Source of the DNA: Deltaproteobacteria bacterium
GTDB taxonomy: Bacteria > Desulfobacterota > Binatia > DP-6
Assembly (NCBI GenBank): GCA_005879245.1
Contig: VBLA01000191.1
Coordinates: 1 to 14,077, forward strand
Direction of reading: 5' to 3'
DNA length: 14,077 nucleotides
The notes below the pieces were generated by a model, which worked only from the letters and a program-made list of their open reading frames with translations, had not been told where the DNA came from and did no database searches. A program made the translations under genes and the position numbers. Below are positions 13,247 through 14,077 of the stretch, piece by piece; the stretch's first letter is position 1, and every line of letters begins with the position of its first letter.

Positions 13247-14077
13247 TTAGTACGCGCCCCGGAGGGCCACCACAACGTCGGCGACGTTCGTGCCGGTGGG
13301 CCCGGTCACCACCAGGTCCCCGGTCGCGGCAAGGAGCGGATTGCTGTCGGTCGCGTCGAGGGCTCGTTCCGGGTCGAGACCGGACGCTCGCGCGCGGCCG
13401 ATGGAATCCCCGTCCACGCATGCACCCGCAGCCGCGGTCGGTCCGTCGATGCCATCCGTCCCGGCGGCGAGGACGACGCCCGGCTCGCCCGCGAGCGCGA
13501 CGGCCGCAGCGAGCGCCAGCTGCTGGGAGCGGCCGCCCCGTCCGCCGGGCCGCACGCGGACGGTCGTCTCCCCGCCCGCGATGATCGCCACGGGACGATC
13601 GCGGGGCGCGGCCCGGAGCCGGCCGGCGATCATGCGGCCGGCTTGCGTCGCGTCGCCGGTCAGGGGCGCCGCGAGCACCTCGGCTGCATAGCCACGGGCC
13701 GCCGCCACCCGAGCGGCGCCCGCGAGCGCGTCTCGGTTGCCGGCGAGGATGAGCGTTCGCACGCGGGCGAGCACCGAGTCGCCCGCCTTCACGGTCTCCG
13801 GGATGTCGCCCGTCAGTCCTCGCGCCACGTGCGCCCGGATGGCAGGCGGGATCCGGTCGGGCGCGAGGTAGTCCTCGAGGACCCGAGCCGCCTCGCGGAA
13901 CGTGCTCGCGTCGGCGACCGTCGGTCCCGAGGCGATGAGCGTGGGGTCGTCGCTCACCACGTCGGAGAGCAGCAAGGCCCAGAGGCCGGCGCTGCGAGCG
14001 GCGGCGCGGGCGAGTCCGCCGCCCTTCACCCGAGAGCAGTGCTTGCGAACCGTATTGAGCGCCGCGATGTCGGCGCC
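13247..14077 (-). CDS. Glycerate 2-kinase, MOFRL family, N-terminus cut by window edge
   Basis: Phosphorylates D-glycerate, in most characterised relatives yielding 2-phosphoglycerate, linking serine/glyoxylate metabolism to glycolysis. 276 C-terminal residues are visible of an expected 420-450, and the frame is open to the last base. The visible start reads NTVRKHCSRVKGGGLA (positions 8-23), the family's N-TVRKHLS-IKGG-LA signature. Then come SDVVSDDPTLIASGPTV (38-54), LILAGNRDAL (109-118), AGGETTV (167-173) with GGRSQQLAL (181-189), AGTDGIDGPTAAAGA (205-219), and the MOFRL ending GDLVVTGPTGTNVADVVVALRGA (starting at 253). The N-terminal catalytic lysine region lies outside. A GTG at 14029 is internal, not the true start, because conserved sequence continues upstream. 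It heads the visible part of the queE-icd-glpD-nth cluster. Clearly a family member; substrate stereochemistry and product isomer are inferred. Confidence 0.93.
   Translation of the reverse strand, partial: GADIAALNTVRKHCSRVKGGGLARAAARSAGLWALLLSDVVSDDPTLIASGPTVADASTFREAARVLEDYLAPDRIPPAIRAHVARGLTGDIPETVKAGDSVLARVRTLILAGNRDALAGAARVAAARGYAAEVLAAPLTGDATQAGRMIAGRLRAAPRDRPVAIIAGGETTVRVRPGGRGGRSQQLALAAAVALAGEPGVVLAAGTDGIDGPTAAAGACVDGDSIGRARASGLDPERALDATDSNPLLAATGDLVVTGPTGTNVADVVVALRGAY

Noticed and set aside
13237..13275. Thirteen-residue extension of queE upstream of ATG 13236
   Set aside because: It would run into the glycerate kinase stop region, and the GGGGG ribosome binding site is correctly spaced for ATG 13236.
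1..14077. tRNA genes, CRISPR arrays, insertion sequences, integrase or attachment sites
   Set aside because: I read for cloverleaf segments, regularly spaced direct repeats, transposase motifs and terminal inverted repeats and found none; all intervals longer than about 50 bp between genes are accounted for by promoters, leader or terminator.

Overview
High-GC bacterial chromosomal DNA, gene-dense, with 11 confidently recognised protein genes plus one small unassigned gene. It contains no tRNA, rRNA, insertion sequence, CRISPR array, phage gene or plasmid gene. The TolC-type outer-membrane channel indicates a Gram-negative envelope. The GC-rich codon use, frequent GTG starts, and an aminotransferase-serA-purA order suggest a deltaproteobacterial or Desulfobacterota/Binatota/Methylomirabilota-like lineage. 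That placement is inference from gene style, not a phylogeny. Every gene except the TolC gene lies on the minus strand.

Region 1 (1-4138, minus): a serine/purine operon. A sigma70-type promoter (4109-4138) leads into an unusually structured leader of about 110 nt. A class V aminotransferase (2836-3990) follows, then serA (1247-2836, sharing one base in a TGATG junction) and purA (1-1237, cut by the window edge). The first two probably supply two steps of phosphorylated serine synthesis; PurA makes adenylosuccinate.

Region 2 (4139-5864, plus): a divergently transcribed TolC-family channel (4185-5864). It has an ambiguous start, and a possible 10-codon leader ORF overlaps it.

Region 3 (5887-8955, minus): a one-carbon/amino-acid operon from a second promoter with a TTGACA -35. 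It carries a homoserine-kinase-type phosphotransferase, metF, folE and a small methyltransferase-like ORF joined to folE by a GTGA overlap. It converges on the TolC gene with only 22 bp between stop codons and no clear terminator.

Region 4 (8976-14077, minus): a long, tightly packed cluster reading MOFRL-type glycerate kinase (cut by the window edge), queE, an NAD-type isocitrate dehydrogenase, glpD and nth. It ends in a plausible intrinsic terminator. An internal promoter before glpD would give an almost leaderless glpD mRNA.

This is mostly core metabolism, and I found no clear new multi-gene system. The most interesting points are local: a possible RNA switch in the serine-operon leader, the leaderless glpD promoter, the dual start of the TolC gene, and non-consensus residues at normally conserved active-site positions of QueE, isocitrate dehydrogenase, PurA and MetF. 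No gene-free stretch exceeds 300 bases. The two longest (3991-4184 and 8879-9042) hold the promoters, leader and terminator described.
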